Shown: positions 26,023 to 35,849 of the stretch, piece after piece | How the letters are laid out: the number at the start of each line of letters is the position of its first letter | Position numbering within the stretch: position 1 is the stretch's first letter | Assembly: GCF_041821085.1 (NCBI RefSeq) | Contig: NZ_JBGUAZ010000005.1 | Span: forward strand, 124,001 to 188,000 | Length of the DNA: 64,000 nt | Direction of reading: 5' to 3' | From: Natrinema sp. HArc-T2 | GTDB taxonomy: Archaea; Halobacteriota; Halobacteria; Halobacteriales; Natrialbaceae | The notes under the pieces: model-generated | Told to the model about the DNA's origin: nothing | What the model saw: the letters and a program-made list of their open reading frames with translations, nothing else | Database searches by the model: none | Position numbers and translations under genes: made by a program

Positions 26023-27590
26023 ACGCGGGCCACCTCCTCGCTCTGGCGGTCGATAATGTATTCGCGACCGAACCCGGTCAGTGCCGCGACGACGAACACC
26101 GCGACGAGCAGCCAGCCCTGGAAGACGAACGGGACGACGTCGATCGGCGTGACGACCATCGACTCGCCGAACCAGTCGTACTCGCCGGGCAGTTGCTGCA
26201 TCGCCGAGTAGCCGGCCAGCACCCCGCCCGACCACGGGAAGATATAGCCCATGGCGGCGGTCTGGCCGTCTAAGATGTTCGCGCGCCGGTACCCGTTCAG
26301 GTTGAACCGCTCGCCGATCTTCGAGATGTAGGGACCGATCGCGACCTCGGCTGCGGTGTTGATGGTGATGATCGCGTTGATCAGCGCCGCCGACCCCACC
26401 ATCGTGAGTTCGGCGTTGCGGACGTTCGTCGCGAGGTTCTCGATCGACCACTCGAGGAGCGACTCGAACGCGCCGCCGCGGATCATGATCTGGGCCGCAC
26501 CGATGATCAGCAAGACGAGAATCGACAGCTCGAGAAAGCCCGCGACGCCGGTCATCAGACTGCCGGTGACGCCGACCGCGTCCGCGTCCTCCACGACGGT
26601 GAGAATCGGCAGCCCAGCAAGCGGTTCGGACAGCGGCGCGTCCGGTGGTGCGTTGAACATGACGATGTCGCCGATACTCGCGAGGCCGAAGACGAGGTTG
26701 AACACGACTGCGATGACGATCCCCCACGAGATGGCCTCGACGATGTGGCGGCCGGCGATCGCCGCACCGATGACGGCGAGCATCGAGATCACGTGGACGA
26801 GTCCGATCGCCTCGCTGCTCTCGAGGAAGATCGCCTGGGCTTCGGCACCGATCTCGAGGCCGCTCATCATGCCGCCGGCGACGACGTAGCCGACGAAGGC
26901 GATGGCCGCGGCGACGATCACGTACTTGAACCGCGAGGCGACGACGCCGCCGATGTCGGCGTCCTGGGTGACGGCGCTGACGATCGTCGTGTCGCTGACG
27001 GGTGCTAAGTTGTCACCGAAGATCGCACCAGAGAGGATCGCGCCGAACAGCAAGACGGGGTTCGCACCGAGTAATATGCCCGCGGGGAAGAACAGGCCGA
27101 CGAAGGCGACGGTCGCGCCGTAGCCGGTCCCGATCCCCGTCGTGAAGACGGCGGCGAGGACGAACGTGATCGCCGGGAACAGCGCCGCGCCGATACCTGC
27201 GGTGTCGGCCAGCCAGACGAGGCCGCCGACGAAGCCGCCGTCCTGCAGGAGCTGGGCGAACATCCCGGCCCAGATCCACGCCACGATCGCGGTCACGGCG
27301 ACCGGCTGGGTCATCCCTTCGAAGATCGTGTTCGCGTAGGACTGCCAGTTACCCCGGACGAAGAACATGCCGAGGATCAGGCCGATCAGGATGCCGACGA
27401 TGAGCCCGCCCGTGTCGCCGATCCGCCAGAGGGCGGTCTGGACGATGGCCCACACGATGAAAAAACCGATCGGGAACGCGCTCATTCCCCGACCGCCGTA
27501 GAACTCGACGGTCGGTCCGCTATCGCGATCCGGTTGTGTAAACTGGTCTGTCGGTCCGTCATCCGCCGACCCGTCTCCGCTATTACTCAT
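26019..27590 (-). CDS. nhaC: NhaC-type Na+/H+ antiporter
   Basis: The 523-residue membrane protein has about a dozen hydrophobic segments after an acidic N-terminal tail. ISGLEIGAEA-like acidic loops and GAIFGDNLAPVSDTTIVSA identify NhaC family transport cores. It should extrude Na+ for H+ in a salt-adapted cell. Neighbour: the small TRAM-like gene overlaps at the 3' end. The start follows an AT-rich region (around 27620-27650) that could carry the promoter. Confidence 0.93.
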   Translation of the reverse strand: MSNSGDGSADDGPTDQFTQPDRDSGPTVEFYGGRGMSAFPIGFFIVWAIVQTALWRIGDTGGLIVGILIGLILGMFFVRGNWQSYANTIFEGMTQPVAVTAIVAWIWAGMFAQLLQDGGFVGGLVWLADTAGIGAALFPAITFVLAAVFTTGIGTGYGATVAFVGLFFPAGILLGANPVLLFGAILSGAIFGDNLAPVSDTTIVSAVTQDADIGGVVASRFKYVIVAAAIAFVGYVVAGGMMSGLEIGAEAQAIFLESSEAIGLVHVISMLAVIGAAIAGRHIVEAISWGIVIAVVFNLVFGLASIGDIVMFNAPPDAPLSEPLAGLPILTVVEDADAVGVTGSLMTGVAGFLELSILVLLIIGAAQIMIRGGAFESLLEWSIENLATNVRNAELTMVGSAALINAIITINTAAEVAIGPYISKIGERFNLNGYRRANILDGQTAAMGYIFPWSGGVLAGYSAMQQLPGEYDWFGESMVVTPIDVVPFVFQGWLLVAVFVVAALTGFGREYIIDRQSEEVARV

Positions 27591-27821
27591 ACAGGACCAC
27601 CATATTGGTGTACGCTAGCACTATTCGTATCCCCAAGTATAACTATTCCCAATAGGAACGGCCACGAACCCGTCCACTGCTCCGGGTTACCCACGACAAT
27701 AAGTGGTCGACTTGGTGTCTTTCCAGACCGTCTCTCTGTTGACCAATGGGGATAGGCCGCAGTCTCCCGCCAGTGTCCCGAAGTCGGTGACTTTTCGAGC
27801 GCGGCCTGCCGAACATCGGAT

Positions 27822-28673
27822 ATGATCGACGATCGCCCGGTACTGGACGATCACCTCCACCTCGACCCGGACAACCACCGGGGTATCGACGCCGTCAAAG
27901 ACTTCGTCCGCGTCGGCGGCACCCACCTGCTCGTGGTGAACAAACCCTCCTGGCACCTCGGCGTCGAGGCCGAGACCGGCGAGGACTTCCGAGCGGTCTT
28001 CGAGCGCACGATCGAGGTCGTCGACGAGGCCTCGAGCGAACTCGCAGGCCGGGCCTGGCCGGTGCTTGGCGTCCATCCGGGGTTGATCTCGCGGCTGGTC
28101 GACGACCGCGGCTTCACGCCCGCTGAGGCTCGCGATCTCATGCAGGCCGGGATCGATGTCGCCGCAGAGTTCGTCGGCTCGGGTGACGCGCTGGCGCTGA
28201 AATCGGGCCGCCCCCACTACAAGGTCGACGACGCCGTCTGGGACGCCTCGAACGCGGTCATGCGCCGGGCGTTCGAGCACGGGGCCGACCTCGAGTGTGC
28301 CGTCCAACTGCACGCCGAAGCCAGCGAGGACATGACCGAGGTGGCCGACTGGGCCGTCGAGGCCGGCATGCCGGCCCACAAGGTCGTCAAACACTATGCG
28401 AGTGGCCGCCTCGCGGGCCCGACGCCGAGCGTGATCTGTGACAAAGACGAACTCGAGCGCGCCGCCGAGCGCGGCGAGCCGTTCCTGATGGAGACCGACT
28501 ACATCGACGACCCCGACCGCCCGGGTGCGGTGCTCGGGCCCAAAACGGTCCCCCGGCGGGTCAAGTGGCTGCTCGAGAACGGCTCCGACGAAGCGGTTCG
28601 CAACGCCCACGTCGAGACGCCGAAGCGAGTGTACGGGATCGATACGGAAGCGACGCTCGAGATGGGCGAGTGA
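27822..28673 (+). CDS. TatD-family metal-dependent hydrolase
   Basis: The 283-residue protein starts MIDDRPVLDDHLHLDPDNHR. The HxH metal motif (DHLHL) is at the first strand, and VLGVHPG, CAVQLHAEASED and HYASG follow with further His ligands. The late Asp is in LMETDYIDDP. It looks like an amidohydrolase-fold DNase/RNase of the TatD type. The substrate is not shown. Gene stands alone between the nhaC promoter and the DUF2150 gene. Confidence 0.82.
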   Translation: MIDDRPVLDDHLHLDPDNHRGIDAVKDFVRVGGTHLLVVNKPSWHLGVEAETGEDFRAVFERTIEVVDEASSELAGRAWPVLGVHPGLISRLVDDRGFTPAEARDLMQAGIDVAAEFVGSGDALALKSGRPHYKVDDAVWDASNAVMRRAFEHGADLECAVQLHAEASEDMTEVADWAVEAGMPAHKVVKHYASGRLAGPTPSVICDKDELERAAERGEPFLMETDYIDDPDRPGAVLGPKTVPRRVKWLLENGSDEAVRNAHVETPKRVYGIDTEATLEMGE

Positions 28674-28871
28674 GCGACCGTGGCGCTGGCGACGGACTCG
28701 AGTGTCCGGACCGGGTTTGGACAGGACTCGGTCAGGAACGACGGGTTCGTCGGCGTCGAAATCAGAAGCGAGCGTCTCAGCGCCTATCACTTCCGTTTAG
28801 TAGATCGTGACGGTCGCTGGATGCGGCTAGTGTAGAGAAAGGCATTTCAAGCGGCCGGTGTAGGTGTCTGT

Positions 28872-29450
28872 ATGAGCAATCCCCCGACCGAGTTCTACTC
28901 GGAGGAACGCTGGCAGAACTGGATCGATCGCATCAAAGACGAAGACATCGATCCGGAAGACGAAGACTCGGCTCGACTCCTGTTGAACCTGCAAGACGAC
29001 ACGGCGATCGCGATCGCGAAGATCGTCGCTGCCTACGACGATGGGGAACTCGCCGAGGAGGAAACGCTCGCGGAGATCGAAGACGTCCGCGAGATCGTCC
29101 TCAGCGAAGTCGGTATCGACGACGAGGAGAAACTGATCCTCGTCGACGGCGTCCAGACGAGTCTGGTCTGTGTCTTCTTCGCGGCCGAGGAGTACGTCGC
29201 CAACGGTCCGGCCGAAGACGGCACTGTCAGCGACTATCTCAGCGCTGCCGCCGACGCCGAGGCGGAAGAAGACCTCGATGCCGCCCTCGGCTACGCAGCC
29301 CAGGCTGGCACGCTCATTATCGACGGCGACGAACTCGATATGACCGTCGCCGAAGACCTCGAGTACGGGCTGGTCACCGAGTGGATCAACGGGCTCGACA
29401 GCCTCCAGAGCGCGATGAGCGATCCAGAAGTCGTCGAAGAAGACGAGTAG
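28872..29450 (+). CDS. DUF2150 family protein
   Basis: The 192-residue protein starts MSNPPTEFYSEERWQNWIDR. The sequence is strongly acidic, helical and Ala-rich in its second half. The match is to the DUF2150 family found in haloarchaea, whose function is unknown. There is no membrane segment. It lies upstream of the pilin-like gene with a 77-base gap on the same strand, so a shared transcript is possible. Confidence 0.8.
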   Translation: MSNPPTEFYSEERWQNWIDRIKDEDIDPEDEDSARLLLNLQDDTAIAIAKIVAAYDDGELAEEETLAEIEDVREIVLSEVGIDDEEKLILVDGVQTSLVCVFFAAEEYVANGPAEDGTVSDYLSAAADAEAEEDLDAALGYAAQAGTLIIDGDELDMTVAEDLEYGLVTEWINGLDSLQSAMSDPEVVEEDE

Positions 29451-29527
29451 CGACCGGAACCGACGCGCGCTGATTTTCGCCGGTCGGTAGCCACCAGACG
29501 TTTAAGCAATCACGACTATCCTCGGCT

Positions 29528-31015
29528 ATGGAATTGCGGCGAGACGAGCGTGCAGTGACCGTCCAGATCGGGGCGGTGTTGCTGCTCGCGATCGTCTTTA
29601 CCGCACTCGCGCTGTATCAGGTCAACGCGGTCCCTGCGGAAAACAGTGCAGTCGAGTACGAGCACAACCAGCAGGTCAACGGCGAGCTACAGGAGCTGCG
29701 AAACGGGATTCGGAACGCGGGGATGACGAACACATCCCGGTCGGCATCCGTCACGCTCGGAACGCAGTATCCGACTCGAACCTTTTCGATGAATCCGTCC
29801 GACCCGACTGGACGGCTCGAGACCATCACCCCATCATCGATGGTCCGGATCGAGCCAGCAAATGACACACAAGACTACGCGTACGAAACCCGCTTTCTCG
29901 CCTACGAACCGGATTACAACGAATACACCGACGCTCCACGCACCGTCATCGAACACTCGTTGCTTTACAACCAGCATGATGGAGCAAACGTCTCGATTGG
30001 GTCCCAGCAGTTAATTCAAAACGAACGGATCACGCTCGTGTTGCTCGATGGCAATCTGTCGAAGACGAGTTCGGGTGTGACATCGGTCTCCCTCGAGCCC
30101 CTCGACGGCACCCGAACGCGTGACCTCGCGGCTGGAACCGTCATCACGCTCCCTACTGAGCGACCGGCGATCTGGGTCGACCAACTCGAGGACAACAGCG
30201 GCGTCACCGTTCGAGAGGCAGCTGACGGTAAGGTAACACTCGAACTCAATCGACAGTACACCCTCGAAATCGCTCGCGTCGGCGTTGGGGACGATGCCAG
30301 TTCGGACGAGGGATTCACCATCGGCACCGAGAAGAACGTCGAGAGCAGTGACCGAACGAGCAGTGGGTACAGTGTGTCGTTCGACGATCCACAATCTGCA
30401 ACGCCGTGTACGGACGGATCGACCTGCGACTACACTATTTCGGCAGGGACCGATACGACGTTCTCTGCGAGTGCAACCGCTCGCGAAGCAGACCTCGATT
30501 TCGCCTATTCTGCCGACGAGAACGTCTCTGTCGAGCGGTTCAACGAGAGTCCCACTGATGTCGAGATCCGTGCACAGGGGTCAGATGGTGCGCTGATTGA
30601 TCTGTTCGTCTCGAGTGGCGGCAGCAGCGATACGATTCAGCTGAGGATCGTCAAGAACGCAGCCACTGGCCCACAATTCGAACGGCTCGAAGCAGAAGTG
30701 ACTGGGCAACGCGGTGGCCCTACTAGCGCAGAAGCAACGGAAGTCACGTTCGGATATGAGTTATCGACCGATGCCGATGATGTCGTCGTCACCATCGAAG
30801 ATCAGATCGGTCAAGAAGCAACCAACAGTGGTGCAACCGCTGGCGGCGAGTTCCACGGTGGACAGACGGTTTCGTTCAACTCGGGGAACCAACCAACCGA
30901 GAACTATCCAGTCGTGATCACCGTAGACATCGTGAATGGAGAATGTCGAACCGCCGAACTCGAGAATTTCGAGGATGTCGCCTCACTCGATTCGGATGAT
31001 TGGCAGTCGTGTTGA
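29528..31015 (+). CDS. Pilin-like large surface protein
   Basis: The 495-residue protein starts MELRRDERAVTVQIGAVLLL. The charged N-terminus, then one hydrophobic segment (IGAVLLLAIVFTALALYQV), is like archaeal prepilins or the single-pass start of surface proteins, with YQVNAVPAENSAVEYEHNQQ following. The rest is acidic, Thr/Ser-rich and beta-like, with Cys at CTDGSTCDY and the end. It is likely exported and anchored at the cell surface. Whether a prepilin peptidase cleaves it is uncertain. No enzymatic motif. Confidence 0.72.
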   Translation: MELRRDERAVTVQIGAVLLLAIVFTALALYQVNAVPAENSAVEYEHNQQVNGELQELRNGIRNAGMTNTSRSASVTLGTQYPTRTFSMNPSDPTGRLETITPSSMVRIEPANDTQDYAYETRFLAYEPDYNEYTDAPRTVIEHSLLYNQHDGANVSIGSQQLIQNERITLVLLDGNLSKTSSGVTSVSLEPLDGTRTRDLAAGTVITLPTERPAIWVDQLEDNSGVTVREAADGKVTLELNRQYTLEIARVGVGDDASSDEGFTIGTEKNVESSDRTSSGYSVSFDDPQSATPCTDGSTCDYTISAGTDTTFSASATAREADLDFAYSADENVSVERFNESPTDVEIRAQGSDGALIDLFVSSGGSSDTIQLRIVKNAATGPQFERLEAEVTGQRGGPTSAEATEVTFGYELSTDADDVVVTIEDQIGQEATNSGATAGGEFHGGQTVSFNSGNQPTENYPVVITVDIVNGECRTAELENFEDVASLDSDDWQSC

Positions 31016-31092
31016 TATCTGGCTGCGCGAGTTCGACGGACGTCGAAACGACGAACGACAATACCTTGTACTATCACACCTAGTGGACAGGT

Positions 31093-32430
31093 ATGACAGC
31101 AGTCGGCATCGACGCCGTCGAAATCTGGACTGGAAACCTCAAACTCGACCTTCCCGGAACGTTCGCCCCGGAGAAGGGCGAAGACCCGGAAAAATACACG
31201 AAAGGGCTGGGTCTCAACGCCAGTTCGTTCCCCGACAGCTACGAGGACATCGTCACGATGGGGGCAAACGCCGCCCACCGCTTGATGGAGCGCAAAGGCC
31301 TCGAGCCTGACGATATCGGTCGCATTGACGTCGCGACCGAGAGCGCCTTCGACAACTCGAAGCCGGTTTCGACGTACGTCGCTGGCTGCCTCGAGCAGGT
31401 CTACGACGGTGACTTCCACCACGCGAACAAAGGAGAGCGGAAGTTCGCCTGTATCGCGGGGACCCAGAGTCTAGACGACGCCTGTAACTGGATCCGTGCG
31501 GGCCGCAACCGCGGTCGCTCGGCGCTGGTCATCGCGACCGACACGGCACTCTACGCGCGTGGTGACGCCGGCGAGGCGACCCAGGGTGCGGGGGCCGTCG
31601 CGATGCTCATCAGCGAGGACCCGAGTCTCGTCGAACTCTCGACCGAGCAGGGCTATGGCTCGGCCGACGAGACTGACTTCCTGAAACCCAACCAGCAGTT
31701 CCCCTCGGTCGACGGCAAACGCTCCGTGCAGGTCTATCTCGCACGCATGCGCGAAGCGCTCGAGGATTTCGAGAGCGTCGCGGGCGAGGTCCACGAGGAC
31801 GATTTCGTCTACGCGCCGTTCCATACGCCGTTCCCGGGGATGGTCCGCAAGGCCGCCCTGCTGGCGTTCCGCCACGTCATTCGCGATACGCCGACCGAAG
31901 ACGAACTCGCCGAGGAGATCGGTCGCCAGCCCCGTCCCGAAGCGTTCGACTCCGACGAGGAATACCGCGATGCGCTCCGGGAGTACATGGACGCGCTCAA
32001 GGACACCGACCGCTACGCCGAGTGGTACGACGCGACGATCGACCCGACGCTGACGATCTCCCGCGAGGTCGGCAACTGGTACACCGGCTCCGTCCACGTC
32101 GCCCGCGTAAGCGCGCTCAAACACGCGCTCGAGACAGGCCGCGACATGACGGGTGAGAAACTGCTCGTGGGCTCCTACGGCAGCGGCGCACAGGCGGAGA
32201 TCCACGCCGAGACGGTTCAGAACGGCTGGGTCGACGAACTCGAGGCCCTGAACGTCGACGCACAGCTCGCGGATCGCTACGAAATGGCGTGGGAAGACTA
32301 CGAAGAGATCCACGACGTCCACAACCACGAGATGGATGTCGACGTCGAGGAGTTCACGACGCCGAGCGAGGAGTTCGTCTTCGACGGCTGGGGCCGAATG
32401 GGCGAGCGGAAGTACCGATACGTGGAATAA
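31093..32430 (+). CDS. hmgB: Hydroxymethylglutaryl-CoA synthase
   Basis: This 445-residue enzyme condenses acetyl-CoA and acetoacetyl-CoA to HMG-CoA for mevalonate and archaeal lipids. Catalytic residues are E83 (ATESAFDNSK), C120 (KFACIAGTQSL) and H244 (YAPFHTPFPGM). The length is longer than the roughly 350-residue thermophile form and closer to the bacterial and eukaryotic branch. The C-terminus ends in GERKYRYVE. It precedes the uspA gene, in the opposite orientation. Confidence 0.95.
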   Translation: MTAVGIDAVEIWTGNLKLDLPGTFAPEKGEDPEKYTKGLGLNASSFPDSYEDIVTMGANAAHRLMERKGLEPDDIGRIDVATESAFDNSKPVSTYVAGCLEQVYDGDFHHANKGERKFACIAGTQSLDDACNWIRAGRNRGRSALVIATDTALYARGDAGEATQGAGAVAMLISEDPSLVELSTEQGYGSADETDFLKPNQQFPSVDGKRSVQVYLARMREALEDFESVAGEVHEDDFVYAPFHTPFPGMVRKAALLAFRHVIRDTPTEDELAEEIGRQPRPEAFDSDEEYRDALREYMDALKDTDRYAEWYDATIDPTLTISREVGNWYTGSVHVARVSALKHALETGRDMTGEKLLVGSYGSGAQAEIHAETVQNGWVDELEALNVDAQLADRYEMAWEDYEEIHDVHNHEMDVDVEEFTTPSEEFVFDGWGRMGERKYRYVE

Positions 32431-32456
32431 CGGCGTTTTTGGCGGTTTCATACGAT

Positions 32457-32530
32457 CTACTGTCCGTCAGTGTCGGTAGGCCCGCGGCCCGCTGTACGGG
32501 TGTACCGGGAAATAGTGACAGCAGACCGTC
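32457..32530 (-). repeat. Stop-codon-abutting repeat, copy 1 (after uspA)
   Basis: This 74-base segment begins at the base after the uspA TGA. On the gene strand it reads GACGGTCTGCTGTCACTA, then a GC-rich core, and ends CTGACGGACAGTAG. Copy 2 at 33077-33149 matches about 80% in inverted orientation. The TGA is part of the conserved edge. Confidence 0.8.
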
Positions 32531-32977
32531 TCAGCGCACGACTGTCACCGGAACGGTCGCGCGTTCGACGAGCGACTTGGCGACGCTGCCGAGCATCAGT
32601 CCAGCACGTTCCGATCGACCACGGTGGCCAGCGTAGATCGCGTCGAACCCCTCGTCCTCGGCGTAGGTGGCGATCTCCCTGACCGGATTGCCATAGAGGA
32701 GTTCGACATCGGCGTCGTGGCCGAGCTCCGCGGCGAGGTCGGCCGCGTCGTCGGTGATGTCGATCCCCCGCTGTTCGGCGTCTTCGACGCTCTCGACGAT
32801 CAGTCGCTGGTCCTCCCAGAGCGACGCGGTCGGTTCGCTGCCGCCCTCGTCGTACGCGGTAGGATCGACTGCGTGAACGATCGTAATCGAGCCACCCATC
32901 GCGTCGACGATGTCGGCGGCGTAGGCGAGGGCGTTCTCGGATTCGTCGGAGCCGTCGACGGCTACGAGTGTCTTCAT
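32531..32977 (-). CDS. UspA-type universal stress protein
   Basis: The 148-residue single-domain protein starts MKTLVAVDGSDESENALAYA. The late GHRGRSERAGLMLGSVA motif (GxxGx9GS) is the ATP-binding signature of nucleotide-binding USP members. An acidic middle is typical for haloarchaea. It probably acts in stress survival. The gene is isolated, and inverted repeat copies flank it at both ends (32457-32530 and 33077-33149), so its 3' UTR and its upstream region carry the same sequence. Confidence 0.93.
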   Translation of the reverse strand: MKTLVAVDGSDESENALAYAADIVDAMGGSITIVHAVDPTAYDEGGSEPTASLWEDQRLIVESVEDAEQRGIDITDDAADLAAELGHDADVELLYGNPVREIATYAEDEGFDAIYAGHRGRSERAGLMLGSVAKSLVERATVPVTVVR

Positions 32978-33076
32978 GATCTGCTATTTGTTCTCGAGCC
33001 ATGTGAATCACGAGGGCGACTCTCACAGCACTGCAGCCGGCGTCGTTCGGGACTGCTGTAGCCCCGACATAGCTGA

Positions 33077-33149
33077 AACGGTCTGCTGTCTCGCTGTCCC
33101 GGTGCGCCCGCAGGGCGGTCGCGGGCCCATCGGCACTGACGGACAGTAG
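33077..33149 (+). repeat. Stop-codon-abutting repeat, copy 2 (inverted)
   Basis: This 73-base element is the inverted partner of the one at 32457-32530, about 80% identical. It begins TGA-A-ACGGTCTGCTGT (TGA at 33074-33076), but no plus-strand ORF uses that TGA. It ends next to the AI-2E-family permease gene. Confidence 0.8.
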
Positions 33150-33205
33150 TCCGTATGATAGGTCATATCACCGGACTAATGTATCGTGGCGTTGCAGATC
33201 AGCCC

Positions 33206-34300
33206 ATGCCAGACAGTCCCGAGCCACCGGACTGGGTCGTCGAGCAGCCCGCGATGACCGCGCTCGCACTGGTGAGCGGTCTTCTCGCGTTGTTCGTTCT
33301 CCTGCCGTATCTGCAGTACGTCCTCTTCGGCGTCGTCCTCGCCTACATCCTGTCTCCAGTCCAGCGACGGCTCGAGGAGTACGTCAGGCCGACGATCGCG
33401 GCGATCGCGGTCGTGGTGGCGACCCTGATCGTCGTATTGTTGCCGCTGATTTACGTCGCCACGATCGCCGTTCGGCAATCGCTCAGACTCGTCCGCTCGA
33501 TCAGACAGGGTGAGATCGACGTCGAGACGATCGAGTCGGTCCTCGAGACCAACGGGTACGCGGTCGATCTCGTCTCCCTGTACGAATCGAACCAGGACCG
33601 GATCGCGACGGGCATCCAGCAAGTCACGACGGGGGCGATCGATCTCGCCGGAAGCCTGCCCGGGATCTTCATCGGCATCACGATCACGCTGTTCGTCCTC
33701 TTTGCGCTGTTGCGAGACGGGGACCGGTTCGTCGTGTGGCTCGAGTGGGTGTTACCCGTCGACGACGAGGTGCTCTCGGAGCTGCGTACTGGACTGGATC
33801 GGCTCATGTGGGCCTCGGTCGTCGGGAACGTCGCTGTCGCGGCCATTCAGGCGGTGATGCTCGGCGTCGGACTGGCGGTCGCTGGCGTCCCCGCCGTGGT
33901 CTTTCTCACCGTCGCCACCTTCGTCCTGACGCTGCTCCCGCTGGTCGGTGCGTTCGGGATCTGGATTCCGGTCGCGGCCTATCTGGTCGCGATGGGACGA
34001 CCGACCGCCAGCGCGGCGATCGTCGTCTACGGACTGATCGTCACGTTCTCGGATTCGTACCTTCGGCCCGCGCTGATCGGGCGAACCGGTGCCTTCAACT
34101 CCGCGATCATCGTCGTCGGCATTTTCGGCGGTCTCGTCGTCTTCGGCGCTGTCGGCCTCTTCATCGGCCCCGTCGTCCTCGGCGGCGCGAAACTCGTCCT
34201 CGACAGTTTCGCTCGCGTACACACTGGCGAGCGAGCCGCCGAAGACACACTCGAGCACAGTGAGAGCAATACGGATGTCGACAGCGATGCCGATGGATAA
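33206..34300 (+). CDS. AI-2E/PerM-family membrane permease
   Basis: The 364-residue protein starts MPDSPEPPDWVVEQPAMTAL. It has about seven to eight hydrophobic segments with the duplicated half of the PerM fold: PYLQYVLFGVVLAYILSPVQ near the N-terminus and VFLTVATFVLTLLPLVGAFG followed by LIGRTGAFNSAIIVVGIFGG. Members of this family export various solutes; the substrate is unknown here. ATGs at 33155 and 33179 are also in frame, but TAATGTATC about 24 bases before 33206 favours the later start. Confidence 0.85.
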   Translation: MPDSPEPPDWVVEQPAMTALALVSGLLALFVLLPYLQYVLFGVVLAYILSPVQRRLEEYVRPTIAAIAVVVATLIVVLLPLIYVATIAVRQSLRLVRSIRQGEIDVETIESVLETNGYAVDLVSLYESNQDRIATGIQQVTTGAIDLAGSLPGIFIGITITLFVLFALLRDGDRFVVWLEWVLPVDDEVLSELRTGLDRLMWASVVGNVAVAAIQAVMLGVGLAVAGVPAVVFLTVATFVLTLLPLVGAFGIWIPVAAYLVAMGRPTASAAIVVYGLIVTFSDSYLRPALIGRTGAFNSAIIVVGIFGGLVVFGAVGLFIGPVVLGGAKLVLDSFARVHTGERAAEDTLEHSESNTDVDSDADG

Positions 34301-34511
34301 GCTACTCGCTGTACTCGAGTCGAACGCCTGACCGGACGGTCTCCCGTTGCGAGCGTCGTCCCGACGTTCGTCGCCGACGCGAGCGGACATCCGAAACGAG
34401 TGCGTTCATTACCCCCTGTCCGCTAGAGGTGCGTATCGTGTCTCGGATCGAACGCTGCACTCGACGGCAGGAGGGGTCGACCTGCTCGATCGATCGAGAC
34501 CACTGTTAGTC

Positions 34512-35849
34512 ATGCACGGATCACACACCACAGGGAGTCCGTACGCTCCCCACACGGCGGAGGACCGCACCGCGATGCTCGAGGCGGTCGACGCGGAGAC
34601 GGTCGAGGATCTCTTCGACATTCCGGGCGATATCAGGTTCGACGGTCAGTTCGGCATCGACGCGCGAACGGAACGGGAGACGCGACGGCTGGTTCGCTCG
34701 GTGCTGGGTCGTAACGACGACCGCACCGAGTTGCTCGGGCGGGGCCACTATGGCTACTACATCCCGTCGCTGGTCGATCACCTCGCGGACCGGTCGGAGT
34801 TTCTGACGTCCTACACGCAGTATCAGCCCGAAATCTCGCAGGGGTTCCTGCAGGCCTTATTCGAGTACCAGTCGCTGCTGGTCGAGTTGACCGGCCTCGA
34901 GATCGCGAACTGCTCGATCTACGACGCGGCGACGGCACTCGGCGAGGCTGCGACGCTAGCCGACCGCGTTCGTGACACCTCGGGCCACCGGGTGCTGGTC
35001 CCCGAACTGCTCCGCGAGGAACGACGGAGTACGCTCGCAAACTACGTCGCCGGCACCGACCTCGTCGTCGAGGAGTATCCGATCGACGACGGCAACGTCG
35101 ATCTCGCGGGACTCGAGGAAACCCTCGACGAGGACGTCGTCATGGTCTACGCCGAGACCCCGACCGTTCGCGGGACGATCGAAGAACGGCTGAGTGAAAT
35201 CGGTGACCGTGCGGCTGACGCCGACGCCTTCTTCGTGCTCGGCTCCGATCCGATTGCGCTCTCCTTGCTCGAGCGTCCCGCCGATGTCGGTGCGGACGTC
35301 GTCGTTGGCGACGCGAGCGTACTGGGTCTCCCGACGAGCTACGGGATGGGACTGGGCCTGTTTGCCACCAGTGAAGACTACCTTCGGCAGGTTCCCGGTC
35401 GACTGGTCGGGGTCAGCGAGGACGCAACCGACCGCCGAGCGTTTACGCTCACGCTCCAGACGCGCGAACAGCACATCCGCCGCGAGCGCGCGACGAGTAA
35501 CATCTGTACGAATCAGGCCTGGGTCGCGCTGCGAACGGCGATCCACGCTGCCGTCCTCGGGCCAAGCGGGATGGTCGAGCTGGCGAAACGTGCCGTCACA
35601 CGCGCGGAGGACCTCGCGGAGCGCCTCGACGACATCGTCGGCGTGCAAGCACCGATCCACGACCGCCGACACTTCCGGGAGTTCGTCGCCAGCGTCGACC
35701 AGCCCGCCAGTGCCGTCGCCGAGGACCTCGAGCAACTGGGCTTTGCGGTCCACGTCGTCGGCGACCACGAGATCCAAATCTGTGTCGCCGGCGTTCCTGA
35801 CGAAGAGCTCGATCGGTTCGTCGCCGCACTCGAGGAGGTGGCACGATGA
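34512..35849 (+). CDS. gcvPA: Glycine dehydrogenase (decarboxylating) subunit 1
   Basis: The 445-residue N-terminal half of the split P protein starts [19 protein letters not shown]. The block [18 protein letters not shown] and [20 protein letters not shown] with [17 protein letters not shown] match the archaeal/bacterial subunit 1. It pairs with gcvPB to decarboxylate glycine and load H protein. The ATG overlaps the frame upstream by nothing; the stop TGA overlaps gcvPB by four bases. Confidence 0.95.
   Translation: MHGSHTTGSPYAPHTAEDRTAMLEAVDAETVEDLFDIPGDIRFDGQFGIDARTERETRRLVRSVLGRNDDRTELLGRGHYGYYIPSLVDHLADRSEFLTSYTQYQPEISQGFLQALFEYQSLLVELTGLEIANCSIYDAATALGEAATLADRVRDTSGHRVLVPELLREERRSTLANYVAGTDLVVEEYPIDDGNVDLAGLEETLDEDVVMVYAETPTVRGTIEERLSEIGDRAADADAFFVLGSDPIALSLLERPADVGADVVVGDASVLGLPTSYGMGLGLFATSEDYLRQVPGRLVGVSEDATDRRAFTLTLQTREQHIRRERATSNICTNQAWVALRTAIHAAVLGPSGMVELAKRAVTRAEDLAERLDDIVGVQAPIHDRRHFREFVASVDQPASAVAEDLEQLGFAVHVVGDHEIQICVAGVPDEELDRFVAALEEVAR

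Noticed and set aside
25750-26727. 325-codon minus-strand frame that ends in the TRAM-like gene
   Set aside because: Only the last 90 codons are real; the rest is an Arg-rich extension through nhaC.
31471-32451. 326-codon frame opposite HMG-CoA synthase
   Set aside because: Shadow of a gene with all catalytic residues in place.
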